64,000 nucleotides of DNA from Streptomyces viridochromogenes (GCF_001270495.1 NZ_LGUR01000117.1:124001-188000); one strand, 5' to 3'; positions 53,968 to 63,588 are shown, counted from the stretch's first letter. Notes: generated from the sequence alone by a model not told the origin. Numbers and translations are program-made.

Positions 53968-55461
53968 TCAGCGCCGGGTGCCGATGCCGACGAGGGTGCG
54001 CTCGTACGGGTCGAGGAGCGCGCCGCGCACGGAGCTGCCGACGCCGGTGATGATGCGCTGGTGGACGAGGGGGACTACGGCGTCGGTGCCGAGGACCTCG
54101 GCCTCGGCCGCCATCGCCGCGTCCTGCCGCTCGGCCGTGTCGGCGATGTCCGCGGCCTTGGCCACGGCCCGGTCGACGTCCTTGTCGCAGAGCAGGGCCA
54201 GGTTGTAGCTGCCGTCGCAGGTGTAGTCGCTGGCGAGGACACCGACGGGGTCGCCGGTGTCGACCAGGCTGTTGCGTGCGCCGACGAAGGCGTCGAATGT
54301 GCCGTCCAGGGCGTCGCTCTCCAGCCGCGAGTACTCGCGCACCTCCAGCGTGACCTCGAACCCGGCCTTCTCCAGCTGCTGCTTCAGCACCTGGGCGGCT
54401 TCCGGGAGCTCGGGCCGGTTGTCGTACGTGGCGAGCGTGATCCGCGTCCCGTCGGGCTTGCCCGCCTTCGCGCGTCCGACCGGCTCGGTCCGCTTGCCGG
54501 CGGCCCAGGTGACGGCGGGCCCGTAGATGCCGGCGCCGGGGTCGGCGTATCCCTCGTAGACGCCCTTGGCGAGCGCGGAGGTGTCGACGGCCTCGCGGGC
54601 GGCGGCCCGGAGCGCGGGGTCCTTGAAGGCGCCCTTGTCGGTGTTGAGGAGCAGGCTCGTGGTGCGGGTCGTCGCGATCGCCTCGCGGGTGGCCTTGTCG
54701 AGGGTGGCGGCCTGGGCGACGGGGATCGCCTCGGCGAGGTCGACCTGGTCGGTGCGCAGGGCGCTCGCGCGTGCGGTGCCGTCGGCGACGAACTTGACGT
54801 CGATGCCGGGGGCCTGGGCCCGGCCGCCCCAGTAGTCGTCGTAGCGGTCGAGGGTGGCGGCCGTGGAGCCGAGGACCTTGGTGAGCTCGAAGGGGCCGGT
54901 GGCGGTGCCGACCGGGTCGGCCTTGTCGTTCCTGCCGTACGCCTTGCCGGAGAGGATGGCGAGGGACGGGCTGGACAGGCGCAGGGGCAGGACGGGGTCG
55001 GGGGTCCTGGTGGTGATCCGTACGCCGGTGCCGCCGTCGGCCTTCGCGGTGAAGGTGACGCCGGCGAGGGCGGCGGGGACGGGTTTGGCCTGCGCGGCGT
55101 GGGTGAGTGCGGTGGCGACCGCGGCCGGGGTGACGGTGGTGCCGTCCTGGAAGGTGGCCTCGCGCAGGGTGAACAGCCAGGTGCGGTCGTTCTCCTGGCG
55201 CCAGGAGGCGGCGAGGGCGGGGGCCGCGGCGCCGTTGGCGTCCAGCGCGGTCAGGCCCTCGGTGACGCCGAGGCGGCTGAGGATGGTGGAGTCGGCGCCG
55301 TACGGCGAGAGGCGCTCGGCGGGCGAGAAGGCGAGGGCGACGCGGAGGCGGGAGCCGGCTTCGGCGCCGTCGGCGGAGTCGGTTCCGCCACTGGAGGCGA
55401 AGCAGCCGGCGAGGACCGGGGCCAGCACGAGGGCGAGGAGCGGGCGGAGTCGGCGTGGCAC
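53968..55461 (-). CDS. ABC transporter substrate-binding lipoprotein (peptide/nickel family 5)
   Basis: A 497-residue lipoprotein. The signal peptide has a lipobox LAGC (Cys20). The SBP_bac_5 fold is shown by GVTEGLTALDANGAAAPALAASW, TWLFTLREATFQDGTTVTPAAVATALTHA, DPVGTATGPFEL and TASLLLN-like segments. It would bind a peptide, opine or metal chelate outside the membrane. It is upstream of the fused permease and downstream of the GNAT gene, whose stop is three bases away. Substrate class beyond the family cannot be fixed. Confidence 0.9.
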   Translation of the reverse strand: MPRRLRPLLALVLAPVLAGCFASSGGTDSADGAEAGSRLRVALAFSPAERLSPYGADSTILSRLGVTEGLTALDANGAAAPALAASWRQENDRTWLFTLREATFQDGTTVTPAAVATALTHAAQAKPVPAALAGVTFTAKADGGTGVRITTRTPDPVLPLRLSSPSLAILSGKAYGRNDKADPVGTATGPFELTKVLGSTAATLDRYDDYWGGRAQAPGIDVKFVADGTARASALRTDQVDLAEAIPVAQAATLDKATREAIATTRTTSLLLNTDKGAFKDPALRAAAREAVDTSALAKGVYEGYADPGAGIYGPAVTWAAGKRTEPVGRAKAGKPDGTRITLATYDNRPELPEAAQVLKQQLEKAGFEVTLEVREYSRLESDALDGTFDAFVGARNSLVDTGDPVGVLASDYTCDGSYNLALLCDKDVDRAVAKAADIADTAERQDAAMAAEAEVLGTDAVVPLVHQRIITGVGSSVRGALLDPYERTLVGIGTRR

Positions 55462-55464
55462 GGG

Positions 55465-56007
55465 CTATCGCTCCATCGGTATCTCGAAGTGGACGACGCC
55501 GAAGGCGCCGTCGGGATCCACGCGCTCGTCGTGCACGACCTTGCCGCGCGAGCGCCAGAAGGCCTCGGCGCCGGGCACCCGCGGGTCGGTGTGCAGATAG
55601 ACGGCGCGGTAGCCGCCGTCCGCCGCCGCGAAGGCGAGCAGTTCGTCGACCAGCCGCGCGGCGAGGCCGCGCCTGCGGTGCTCGGGGCTGACGTAGACGC
55701 GGCGCAGCTGCGCGGTCTCGCCGCAGGGGTAGCGCTCGGCGAGGTCGCGCGGGTTCGGCGGGTGGGCCGGGCCGCGGGCGTCCAGGGCGGCGGTGGCGAC
55801 GACACCGTTGTCGTGCGGGTCGAGCGCGACGAGGAGGGTGTGGCGGGGCGGGGCGAGATAGGCGGCGGCCGGGTCGATGATGTCCGCGTGCCAGCGCGGC
55901 ACGTAGCCGGTACCCAAGTCGTGGTAGACGGTGTCGAGCATCAGGGCTCGCGCACCGTCGAGGTCGTCCGGGCTCGCCGCCCTGATGCTGTACTCATGCA
56001 CTTGCAC
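55465..56007 (-). CDS. GNAT-family N-acetyltransferase
   Basis: A 180-residue acetyltransferase. Motif A is LRRVYVSPEHRRRGLAARLVDELLAFAAADG (about 101-131), with the acetyl-CoA pyrophosphate loop RRRGLA, followed by YLHTDPRVPGAEAFWRSRGKV. It is the first gene of the operon with the ABC substrate-binding protein, permease fusion and MFS genes. It may modify or detoxify the transported ligand. Divergent from the CooC-like gene across a 165-base promoter region. Confidence 0.87.
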   Translation of the reverse strand: MQVHEYSIRAASPDDLDGARALMLDTVYHDLGTGYVPRWHADIIDPAAAYLAPPRHTLLVALDPHDNGVVATAALDARGPAHPPNPRDLAERYPCGETAQLRRVYVSPEHRRRGLAARLVDELLAFAAADGGYRAVYLHTDPRVPGAEAFWRSRGKVVHDERVDPDGAFGVVHFEIPMER

Positions 56008-56089
56008 ATCATATGCATCAGGAGCGAAAGGCCTTTCCGCCCGCCCCCGCCGTTCCGCGCAACCTCCTTACGGCTCAGACGATTTGACA

Positions 56090-56104
56090 GTGATCGAAGA
56101 TCAC
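56090..56104. promoter_or_regulatory. Palindrome in the GNAT/CooC-like divergent promoter region
   Basis: GTGATCGAAGATCAC is a perfect inverted repeat of six bases around GAA. It directly follows a TTGACA at 56084-56089, so a bound regulator would block that promoter. Confidence 0.45.
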
Positions 56105-56120
56105 ATCCAACCTTTCCACA

Positions 56121-56135
56121 TGACATCCATTTTCA
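56121..56135. promoter_or_regulatory. Possible Zur-like box
   Basis: TGACATCCATTTTCA matches 11 of 15 positions of the Streptomyces Zur consensus TGAAAATGATTTTCA, with the right half exact. It lies 38 bases before the CooC-like gene. Weak evidence; zinc control is only a suggestion. Confidence 0.3.
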
Positions 56136-56172
56136 AAAAGGGTACCCTGGTGGCGGAAGAGGGGTGCCGCTG

Positions 56173-57129
56173 ATGCGCATCGCGTTCGTCGGCAAGGGCG
56201 GCAGCGGCAAGACCACCCTGTCGGCTCTCTTCTCCCGCCACCTGGCCCGCTCCGGCGCGCCCGTGCTGGCCATCGACGGCGACATCAACCAGCACCTCGC
56301 CGAGGCACTGGGCCATGACGGGGACGCCCTGGACGCCCCGCCGCTCGGCGCCCACCTGCGGGACATCAAGGAGTTCCTGCGCGGCACCAACCCGCGCATC
56401 TCCTCCGCCGACGCCATGATCAAGACCACCCCGCCCGGCAGCGGCTCACGCCTGCTGACCCTGCTCGGCGACGACGAACTGCACGCGCGGCACGTCCGGC
56501 GCGTGGATGCCCAGGGCGTGGACGTACCCCTGATGGTCACGGGCGAGTTCGACGAGAGTGACCTGGGGGTGGCCTGCTACCACTCCAAGCTCGGCGGGGT
56601 CGAGCTCTACCTCGGCCACCTCGTCGACGGCCCCGGCGAGTACGTGGTGGTCGACATGACGGCGGGCGCGGACGCCTTCGCGTCGGGCCTGTTCACCCGC
56701 TTCGACATGACGTTCCTGGTGGCGGAACCCACCCGCAAGGGCGTCTCGGTCTACCGCCAGTACCGCGACCACGCCCGGGAGTTCGGCATCCGCATCGCGG
56801 TCGTCGGCAACAAGGTGACGGGCGAGGACGACCTGCTCTTCCTGAAGGAGGAGGTCGGCGACGACCTCCTCACCCACCTGGTCCACTCCCCCTGGGTCCG
56901 TGCGGCCGAACAGGGCCGGGAACAGGGCGAGTTGGAGACCCACAACGTCCACGCCCTGAACGTCCTGCGCGAGGCGGTCGACGCCCACCCCAAGGACTGG
57001 CCCACCACCCACCGCCACGCCGTCGAGTTCCACCTGCGCAACGCGCGCGCCTGGGCGGACGACAGGACGGGCGGCGACCTGGCCTCCCAGGTCGACCCGG
57101 ACTTCGTGCCGGGCCCGGCGCCGGCCTGA
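56173..57129 (+). CDS. CooC/MinD-like P-loop ATPase
   Basis: A 318-residue ATPase with the deviant Walker A GKGGSGKTT (residues 7-15) and VLAIDGDINQHLAEALG (switch region) as in CooC-type nickel-insertion chaperones and other SIMIBI ATPases. VVVDMTAGADAFASGLFTRFDMTFLVAEPTRKGVSVYRQY is the Walker B and following block, and VVGNKVTGEDD matches the NKxx base-binding segment. The ATG at 56173 follows AGAGGGG. It is divergent from an ABC importer operon of the peptide/nickel class, which fits metal handling, but the client enzyme is unknown. Confidence 0.85.
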   Translation: MRIAFVGKGGSGKTTLSALFSRHLARSGAPVLAIDGDINQHLAEALGHDGDALDAPPLGAHLRDIKEFLRGTNPRISSADAMIKTTPPGSGSRLLTLLGDDELHARHVRRVDAQGVDVPLMVTGEFDESDLGVACYHSKLGGVELYLGHLVDGPGEYVVVDMTAGADAFASGLFTRFDMTFLVAEPTRKGVSVYRQYRDHAREFGIRIAVVGNKVTGEDDLLFLKEEVGDDLLTHLVHSPWVRAAEQGREQGELETHNVHALNVLREAVDAHPKDWPTTHRHAVEFHLRNARAWADDRTGGDLASQVDPDFVPGPAPA

Positions 57130-57195
57130 CCGACACCCCACCTCAGCACCCGGCCGTACTACGGCACCACCCCCACCGAACAGGAACTCACACCC

Positions 57196-57588
57196 ATGTC
57201 TCTCGACGTCTCCCCCAAGCTCCTCGCCGAAGCCGAACACGGTGACATCCGCGAGGAGGACTTCGTGGCCACCGTCCGCACCTCACTGCCGTACGCCTAC
57301 GACCTGATCGCCTCCCTCGCGGCCGAACTGCGCGACGGCACCGCCGAGTTCACGGACAACCAGACCCCTCCCCCGTCCGAGCAGGAACGCGGCCAGCTCC
57401 TGCGCGCCCTCGCCAGCGACGCGATCCGCGGCAGCCTGGAACGGCACTTCGGCGTGGCCCTGGCCTTCCAGAACTGCCACCGGGTGGCGGCGTTCCGGCC
57501 GGAGGCACGGGACGGGGAGACGTACGGGCGGTTCACGTCGGTACGGTCGCAGGTGCTGAACCAGTCGCCGGAGTTCCGGGACTGCTGA
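57196..57588 (+). CDS. SCO5389-family protein
   Basis: A 130-residue protein matching a small conserved streptomycete family named after SCO5389. [18 protein letters not shown] at the start, [45 protein letters not shown] and the C-terminal [10 protein letters not shown] and NQSPEFRDC are typical. It is acidic, soluble and of unknown function. It lies 66 bases after the CooC-like gene and may be co-transcribed; a GGAAC just before the ATG is a weak ribosome binding site. Confidence 0.85.
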   Translation: MSLDVSPKLLAEAEHGDIREEDFVATVRTSLPYAYDLIASLAAELRDGTAEFTDNQTPPPSEQERGQLLRALASDAIRGSLERHFGVALAFQNCHRVAAFRPEARDGETYGRFTSVRSQVLNQSPEFRDC

Positions 57589-57591
57589 CCG

Positions 57592-59467
57592 TCAGGCCGC
57601 GCGCTCGGCCCGTGCCCCGTGCGCGCGGATGATGTCCGCGTACCCGTGCCCGGAGTTCTTGACGGTGCGGGCCTGTGTGCCGTAGTCGACGTGGACCAGG
57701 CCGAAACGCTTGTCGTAGCCGTACGCCCACTCGAAGTTGTCCAGCAGCGACCACGCGAAGTACCCGGCCAGTGGGGCGCCCTTGCGGGCGGCGGAGGCGC
57801 AGGCCGCGAGGTGCTGGAACAGGTACTCCTGGCGCTCCGGATCGTCGACGGTCCCGTCGGGGCTTACCACGTCCGGGTAGGCGGAGCCGTTCTCGGTGAC
57901 GTAGAGGCGACGGGCGCCGTAGTCGTGGGTGAGGCGGAGCAGGAGGGTCTCGATGCCGCCGGCGTCGATCTCCCAGTCCATGCCGGTGCGCGGGACGCCG
58001 GTGCGGCGGATCTGGCGGGCGTGTGGGGCCGGGCCAGTGGGGTCGTCGGCGACGGTCGCCGGGAAGTAGTAGTTGAGGGCCAGCCAGTCCAGGGGGGCGG
58101 CGATGGTGTCCAAGTCGCCCGCGCGTTCCGGGAGTTCGACGCCGTACACCTCCCGCATGTCCACCGGGAATCCACGGCCGTGGACCGGGTCGAGCCACCA
58201 GCGGTTGGTGTGGCCGTCCACACGGCGGGCCGCGGCCACGTCCTCGGGGCGGTCGGTGGCCGCGTGGACGGTGGAGAGGTTGTTGACGATGCCGACCTCG
58301 GCCCCGGGGGCGGCGGAGCGGATCGCCTGGGCCGGGGGCCATCCTGCCCTCCAGGTGGCCGATCCACGCCGAGCACAGGGGTTCGTTGAGGGTGGCCCAC
58401 TGGGTGACGCGGTCGCCGAGGCGTTCGGCGACGACGGCCGCGTACGCGGCGAGGTGCTCCGCGGTCTCCCGCTCGGGCCAGCCGCCCCGGTCCTGGAGGG
58501 TCTGGGGCAGGTCCCAGTGGTAGAGGGTGACGAAGGGCGTGATGCCCGCCGCCAGCAGTCCATCCACCAGCTCGTCGTAGAACGCCAGCCCTTTCGCGTT
58601 GACCCGGAGGTTGGCGGACGCCGACTGCCACAGCAGCATGGCCGTCTTCCCCTTGGCGAAGTCGCTGACGGACTGGTTCTGGGCGTACTCGGCGTTGCCC
58701 GGGGCGACGATCTTGTCCTTGGCCATCAGGTCGACGAACTGCTTGACACCGGCGACGGCCCGGTCGGAGGTGAAGTCCGGCTTGCCGTCGGCGGTGAAGA
58801 AGTCGGCGCCGTGCTGCTTGGCGAAGACGACGGCATGGTGGATGTTCTCCGAGGGGTTGGAACCCTCCACGCCCAGGCCCCACTTGCCGCCCCCGGAGAG
58901 CTTCTTGCCGTCGGCGACCAGCTCGTCCCAGGTGGCCGGCGGCTCGGAGATGCCCGCGTCGGCGAACAGCTGCTTGTTGTAGTAGAGCGCGTACGCCATC
59001 GAGTACAGCGGCACGGCGGCCGGGTCCTGCCCCTCGGCTCCGGTCGATCCGAGCGCGGAGTCGACGAAGCGTTCCTTGCCGCCGATCGCGGTGAACTTCT
59101 TCGCGTCCCACGGCAGTAGCGCGCCGGTGGCCTGGAGGCTGGCGCTCCAGGTGTTGCCGATGTTGAGGACGTCGGGGCCCTGGCCGGAGGTGGTCGCGGT
59201 GAGGATGCGGTTCAGCAGGTCGGACCAGGGGACGACCTCCAGCTCCACCTTGATGCCCGTCTGCTTCTCGAACTTGTCGAGTTCGGGCTGGAGGACCTTC
59301 TTGTCGACCTCGATGCTGGCGCCCTGGTTGGAAGCCCAGTAGGTGAGGGTCTTCGGCGAGTCGTTGGATCCGCCGCCGTCGGTCGACGAACCGCCTCCGC
59401 AGGCCGCGGCGGCCAGGACCAGAGACATGGTGACGGCGACTACGGCCGCGGTTCGCGCTGTGCGCAT
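57592..59467 (-). pseudogene. Chimera of a sugar-ABC substrate-binding lipoprotein and a GH1 beta-glucosidase, with frameshift
   Basis: From 59467 the frame encodes a sugar-binding lipoprotein (signal peptide and lipobox, Cys23; [47 protein letters not shown]) for about 285 residues. Near 58605, inside [20 protein letters not shown], it passes in frame into a family-1 glycosidase at about its residue 90 ([27 protein letters not shown]). Near 58335 a second junction loses about 20 codons and changes frame; the rest ([20 protein letters not shown] to the end, with [11 protein letters not shown] as the nucleophile region) lies in the other frame. Two deletions removed the permease genes and part of the glucosidase. 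Confidence 0.85.
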
Positions 59468-59491
59468 GGCTCGTTGTCTCTTCCGGGAGTG

Positions 59492-59514
59492 CTTAATTTA
59501 GAGCGTGAGTTAAG
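59492..59514. promoter_or_regulatory. Inverted repeat upstream of the binding-protein chimera
   Basis: CTTAA at 59492-59496 and TTAAG at 59510-59514 flank a partly symmetrical centre. This AT-rich 23-base sequence, 25 bases before the start, is a likely operator of the former sugar operon. Confidence 0.45.
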
Positions 59515-59609
59515 CCTTGAGACGAGCCTGCGTCAAGGCTTTTGACACACCGGGCGGGGCCGACAGTGGGCTCCGTCCGCCGAGGGGCGGAGCCCACTGT
59601 CGCCTGCCG

Positions 59610-61694
59610 CTACCGCGATGCCGTCGCCACCGGCGCTGGTGCCGACGCCGACGCCGATGCCGACGCTGGTGCCGGTGCGTATCCGGTCGGGCGGGCCGTG
59701 AATGTGCCGCGGCCCTGCGTCCGGCTGCGCAACCGCGTCGCGTAGCCGAACAGTTCAGCCAGCGGCACGGTCGCCGTGACGACCGCGGCGCCCACCCGGG
59801 TGACGGACCCGGAAACCCGGCCGCGCCGAGCCGCCAGGTCGCCGAGGGCTGCGCCGACGGCGTCCTCCGGCACGGTCACCGTGACCTCGACGACCGGCTC
59901 CAGGAGGACCATCGCGCAGGCGCGCAGGGCATCGCGGAGGCCGAGTCGGCCGGCCGTACGGAACGCCGTGTCGGAGGAGTCCTTCACATGGGTCGACCCG
60001 TCGGTGAGCGTGACACGCAGTCCGGTCACCGGGTGGCCGCCGAGCGGGCCCTCGGCGAGGGCGTCCCGGCAGCCGGCCTCGACGGCACGGACGTACTCCT
60101 GCGGCACGCGACCGCCGACGACGGCCGAGCGGAACTCGAACCCGGACTCCGTCTCCAGCGGCTCGACGTCGAGGACGACATGCGCGAACTGCCCGGCCCC
60201 GCCGTCCTGTTTGACGTGCCGGAAGACGAAGCCGGACACCCCTCGGCCGACCGTCTCGCGGTAGGCCACCCGAGGGCGGCCGACGTTGACGTCCAGCCCG
60301 AGGTCCCGCCGGATCTTCTCCACCGCGACCTCCAGATGCAGTTCGCCCATGCCCGACAGCACCGTCTGGCCGGTCTCGGCGTCGGTCCGCACGACCAGCG
60401 ACGGGTCCTCGTCCGCCAGCCGTGCCAGCGCGGAGGCCAGCCGGTCGGTGTCGGTGGACCTGCGCGCCTCGACCGCCACGGACACCACCGGCTCGGCCAC
60501 GCCGGGCGGTTCGAGGACGAGCGGGGCGTCCGGTGCGCAGAGGGTGGAGCCCGCACGGGCCGACTTCAGGCCGACCACGGCCACGATGTCCCCGGCGACC
60601 GCCCGGTCCACGTGGGCGTGCCGGTCGGCCTGGACCCGCAGGATCCGCCCGATCCGCTCGGTGCGCCGGGTGCCCGCGTCGAACACGACGCCTCCCTTCT
60701 CGATCGTTCCCGAGTACACCCGCAGGTAGGTCAGCCGCCCGGTCGAGGTCGAGCTCACCTTGAACGCCAGCGCCGCGAACGGCGCCGCCGGGTCGGCGGG
60801 CCGCTCCTCCTCGACGTCGTCGCGCAGCCCGCGTACGGCCGGCACGTCCAGCGGCGACGGCAGATACGCCACGACCGCGTCGAGCAACGGCTCGACACCA
60901 CGGTTGCGGTACGCCGAGCCGCACAGCACGACCAGCCCGTCGCCACTGCGCGTCAGCTCCCGCAGGGCGGCGGCCAGGGTCTCCGCCGAGACCGTCGACC
61001 GTACGCAGAACTCCTCCAGCGCGCCGGCGTGCAGCTCGGCCACCGCCTCCTCCAACAGCCGCCGACGCCGCCGCGCCTCCTCCCGCATCTCCTCGGGTAC
61101 TTGTTCTTCTACGGCCGTGTCGGCGCCGTCGGCCCACACCAGCGCCCGCATCCGTACGAGGTCCACGACGCCGCGGAACCCGTCCTCCGCGCCGATGGGC
61201 AACTGCACGACCAGCGGCGCCGGATGCAGCCGTTCCCGGATCGAGGCGACCGCCGTGTCGAGGTCGGCCCCGGCGCGGTCCAGCTTGTTGACGAACGCGA
61301 TCCTCGGCACACCGTGCCGATCCGCCTGCCGCCACACCGACTCGCTCTGCGGCTCGACCCCCGCGACGGCGTCGAAGACGGCGACCGCGCCGTCCAGGAC
61401 GCGCAGCGAACGCTCCACCTCGTCGGCGAAATCGACGTGTCCGGGCGTGTCGATGAGGTTGATCCGGTGACCGTCCCAGGCGCAGCTGACTGCCGCGGCG
61501 AAGATGGTGATGCCGCGATCGCGTTCCTGCGGGTCGAAGTCGGTGACGGTGGTGCCGTCGTGGACCTCGCCCCGCTTGTGGGTGGTCCCGGTGGCGAACA
61601 GGATCCGCTCGGTGACGGTGGTCTTGCCGGCGTCGACATGGGCGAGGATGCCCAGGTTGCGGACGGCGGCGAGGGTGTTGAGGTTGGTGCGCAC
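59610..61694 (-). CDS. fusB: Elongation factor G paralogue (EF-G2-like)
   Basis: A 694-residue translational GTPase. G1 is AHVDAGKTT (about 18-26), G3 DTPGHVDF, G4 VNKLD, and domains II-V follow, including [19 protein letters not shown] and the domain IV/V core ending [18 protein letters not shown]. Domain IV is present ([24 protein letters not shown]), so it could act in translocation; the C-terminus is a low-complexity Ala/Ser/Pro tail. The GTG at 61694 starts the conserved part. It is a divergent copy, not linked to rpsL/tuf. A short upstream ORF and a hairpin suggest inducible expression. Confidence 0.87.
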   Translation of the reverse strand: MRTNLNTLAAVRNLGILAHVDAGKTTVTERILFATGTTHKRGEVHDGTTVTDFDPQERDRGITIFAAAVSCAWDGHRINLIDTPGHVDFADEVERSLRVLDGAVAVFDAVAGVEPQSESVWRQADRHGVPRIAFVNKLDRAGADLDTAVASIRERLHPAPLVVQLPIGAEDGFRGVVDLVRMRALVWADGADTAVEEQVPEEMREEARRRRRLLEEAVAELHAGALEEFCVRSTVSAETLAAALRELTRSGDGLVVLCGSAYRNRGVEPLLDAVVAYLPSPLDVPAVRGLRDDVEEERPADPAAPFAALAFKVSSTSTGRLTYLRVYSGTIEKGGVVFDAGTRRTERIGRILRVQADRHAHVDRAVAGDIVAVVGLKSARAGSTLCAPDAPLVLEPPGVAEPVVSVAVEARRSTDTDRLASALARLADEDPSLVVRTDAETGQTVLSGMGELHLEVAVEKIRRDLGLDVNVGRPRVAYRETVGRGVSGFVFRHVKQDGGAGQFAHVVLDVEPLETESGFEFRSAVVGGRVPQEYVRAVEAGCRDALAEGPLGGHPVTGLRVTLTDGSTHVKDSSDTAFRTAGRLGLRDALRACAMVLLEPVVEVTVTVPEDAVGAALGDLAARRGRVSGSVTRVGAAVVTATVPLAELFGYATRLRSRTQGRGTFTARPTGYAPAPASASASASAPAPVATASR

Positions 61695-61786
61695 GGCCCT
61701 TGGCCTTTCGGGTGATCCGGTTGATCCGGAACGAAAAAGGGTCAGCGCGATTCCCGGACGTTGCGTGCACGCGCACGTGAGCACGG

Positions 61787-61818
61787 CCTGCCGCCCATCA
61801 AAGTCAGTGGACGGCAGG
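61787..61818 (-). promoter_or_regulatory. Stem-loop in the EF-G2 leader, possible attenuator
   Basis: CCTGCCGCCCA at 61787-61797 pairs with TGGACGGCAGG at 61808-61818, one mismatch, ten-base loop. It lies between the short ORF at 61842-61958 and the EF-G2 start at 61694. Confidence 0.5.
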
Positions 61819-61841
61819 GGTGTTGACGTGTTCTGGCGCTC

Positions 61842-61958
61842 TCAGATGCTCGTCACGGGCATCCGGTGCCGGCCGCGCAGCGGGCACCGGGAGGACCAGG
61901 ACACGAGGATCACGTCGTACCGGGAGGAGGAGACGACGACGGCGGTGCGGTCACACAC
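61842..61958 (-). CDS. Possible 38-residue leader peptide of the EF-G2 gene
   Basis: GTG start at 61958 with GGGGAG seven bases upstream, reading MCDRTAVVVSSSRYDVILV and ending in MPVTSI. The ORF stops 23 bases before the hairpin at 61787-61818 and about 150 bases before EF-G2. It contains a VVVSSSRYD segment and later Cys/Arg-rich residues but no known domain. Translation is inferred from the ribosome binding site and the layout only. The rest of the 61695-62064 gap shows no other gene. Confidence 0.35.
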   Translation of the reverse strand: MCDRTAVVVSSSRYDVILVSWSSRCPLRGRHRMPVTSI

Positions 61959-62064
61959 GGCCCGGCTCCCCTCGACTCGTCACGGTGACGCGCCGTTGAT
62001 CGTTGTGCGGCGCGTTGCTGCGTGGTGAGTGTAGGGAGCCGGGCAGGGTCGAAGCAGCTGATTT

Positions 62065-62265
62065 TCAGCGGTCGTCGTCGATCGTGACGGCCGAGGCGGG
62101 GCAGACCGCGGCAGCCTCGCGTGCGGCTGCGTGCAGGTCCGCGGCGGGCCTCGGTTCGAGGAGGGTGACTATTCCGTCCTCGTCACGCTGATCGAAGACC
62201 TCGGATGCCACCAGTACACACTGGCCGGCGCCGCAGCAGCGGCCCTCGTCCACATGGACTTTCAC
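62065..62265 (-). CDS. 3Fe-4S-type ferredoxin, P450 partner
   Basis: A 66-residue ferredoxin with Cys pattern RCCGAGQC and a distal AVCPASAV, i.e. one cluster with the second Cys of a 4Fe-4S motif replaced, as in ferredoxins serving Streptomyces CYP105-like enzymes. It carries VKVHVDEG at the start and the acidic segment VFDQRDEDGIVTLLEP. The GTG at 62265 follows GGAAGG. It lies 31 bases downstream of the P450 gene on the same strand, so it is almost certainly its electron donor. Confidence 0.92.
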   Translation of the reverse strand: MKVHVDEGRCCGAGQCVLVASEVFDQRDEDGIVTLLEPRPAADLHAAAREAAAVCPASAVTIDDDR

Positions 62266-62296
62266 GGCTGTTGCCCACCTTCCCGCTCGGGAGCCG

Positions 62297-63514
62297 TCAC
62301 CACCGCACGGGCACGGTGCGCAATCCGCCGACGAGGAGGCCCTCCACACGCTTCAACTCATCGACGGGTACGTCCAGTCGAAGGTTCGGCAGCTTGCGGA
62401 GGAGGACCTCCAGGGTGACCTGGAGCTCGGTGCGGGCCAGGCTCTGCCCGAGGCAGGAGTGCGGTCCCGCGCCGAAGGTGAGATGGGGGTTCGGGGACCG
62501 GGACAGCACCATGTCGTCCGCGTCGCTGAAGACCCGCTCGTCCCGGTTGGCGGCGGGCATGCTGCACACGACGGTGGTGCCGCTCGGCAGCAGCTCGCCG
62601 TCGACCTCCACGTCCTCGGTGAGGTAACGCCGGATACCGAAGCCGAGGTTGGTGTCGAAGCGCAGCGCCTCGTCGACCGCGGTACGCACCAGGGTGGGGT
62701 CGGCGAGCAGCCGCTCCCACCGGGTACGGTCGGCGAGCAGCATGGCGACCATCTTGCCGATCATGTTCGCGGTGGTCTCGTGTCCGGCGACCAGGAGCCC
62801 CATGGCGGTGCCGAGCAGCTCCTCGTCGGTCAGCCCCTGCCCCTCCCCCTCGCTCTCCCGGATCACCATGCCGATCAGATCCTCGCCGGGCGCGGCGCGC
62901 GTCGTGGCGATGTGTGCGGACATGTACTCGGCGAATTCGGTGTACGCCGCCCGGGTCTGGTCGCCGGTGAAGCGGCTGACGTTGAGGAAGGCGTCGGACC
63001 AGTGCGAGAACCGGTCCCGGTCACCGGCGGGGACGCCCAGGATCTCGCAGATGACGTAGACGGGCAGCGGGAACCCGAGGCCGGCCTTGAGATCGGCGGG
63101 CTGACCATGGCGGACCATGTCGTCGACGAGGCCCTCGGCGATCCGCACCATGCCGGGGCGCAGGGCCGTCATGCGCTTGGCGGTGAAGTACTTGCCCACC
63201 TGCCGTCGCCACCGCAGGTGCGGCTCACCCCGGTCGGGCAAGGCGAGGGCCGTACTCCCGTCGGCGGCGGGACCACCGGCCCCTTCGGGGGCGATCCGGG
63301 CGGCGCCCACGTCCCCTGCGGTCGGACGGACGAACCGCGCGTCGGACAGCAGGGCTTTTACGTCGTCGTAGCGGGTCAGATAGGCCGCTTTGTCCCCGCT
63401 GGGGAGTTCAACGGTGGTCACCGGGCACCGGCGGCGCAGTTGCTCCCATTCGGCCGGCGGCTCCAAGGGGTTGTCGCTGGGCAGGGGCAGCCGAAGAAGT
63501 TCGTTCTCGCGCAT
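62297..63514 (-). CDS. Cytochrome P450
   Basis: A 405-residue soluble bacterial P450. The I-helix oxygen-binding motif is GLLVAGHETTANMIG (about 240-254), the K-helix ExxR is in VDEALRFDTN, and the haem-binding loop is LTFGAGPHSCLGQSLAR with Cys about 354. PHLRWRRQVGKYFTAKRM is the conserved C-helix region. It is transcribed with the ferredoxin and divergent from a MarR regulator across a 31-bp near-perfect operator. Family by eye resembles CYP105/107; the substrate is unknown. Confidence 0.94.
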   Translation of the reverse strand: MRENELLRLPLPSDNPLEPPAEWEQLRRRCPVTTVELPSGDKAAYLTRYDDVKALLSDARFVRPTAGDVGAARIAPEGAGGPAADGSTALALPDRGEPHLRWRRQVGKYFTAKRMTALRPGMVRIAEGLVDDMVRHGQPADLKAGLGFPLPVYVICEILGVPAGDRDRFSHWSDAFLNVSRFTGDQTRAAYTEFAEYMSAHIATTRAAPGEDLIGMVIRESEGEGQGLTDEELLGTAMGLLVAGHETTANMIGKMVAMLLADRTRWERLLADPTLVRTAVDEALRFDTNLGFGIRRYLTEDVEVDGELLPSGTTVVCSMPAANRDERVFSDADDMVLSRSPNPHLTFGAGPHSCLGQSLARTELQVTLEVLLRKLPNLRLDVPVDELKRVEGLLVGGLRTVPVRW

Positions 63515-63588
63515 CTGGCATCACCTTGCATGGGGGGAGGCGGGTGAGCGACACGGAAGCATTCACCGCACGGCACGCTACCCACGTT

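Noticed and set aside
53470..56172. A long plus-strand open frame upstream of the CooC-like gene
   Set aside because: It is antisense to the substrate-binding-protein and permease genes and has low-complexity Gly/Val/Asp composition typical of GC-rich shadow frames.
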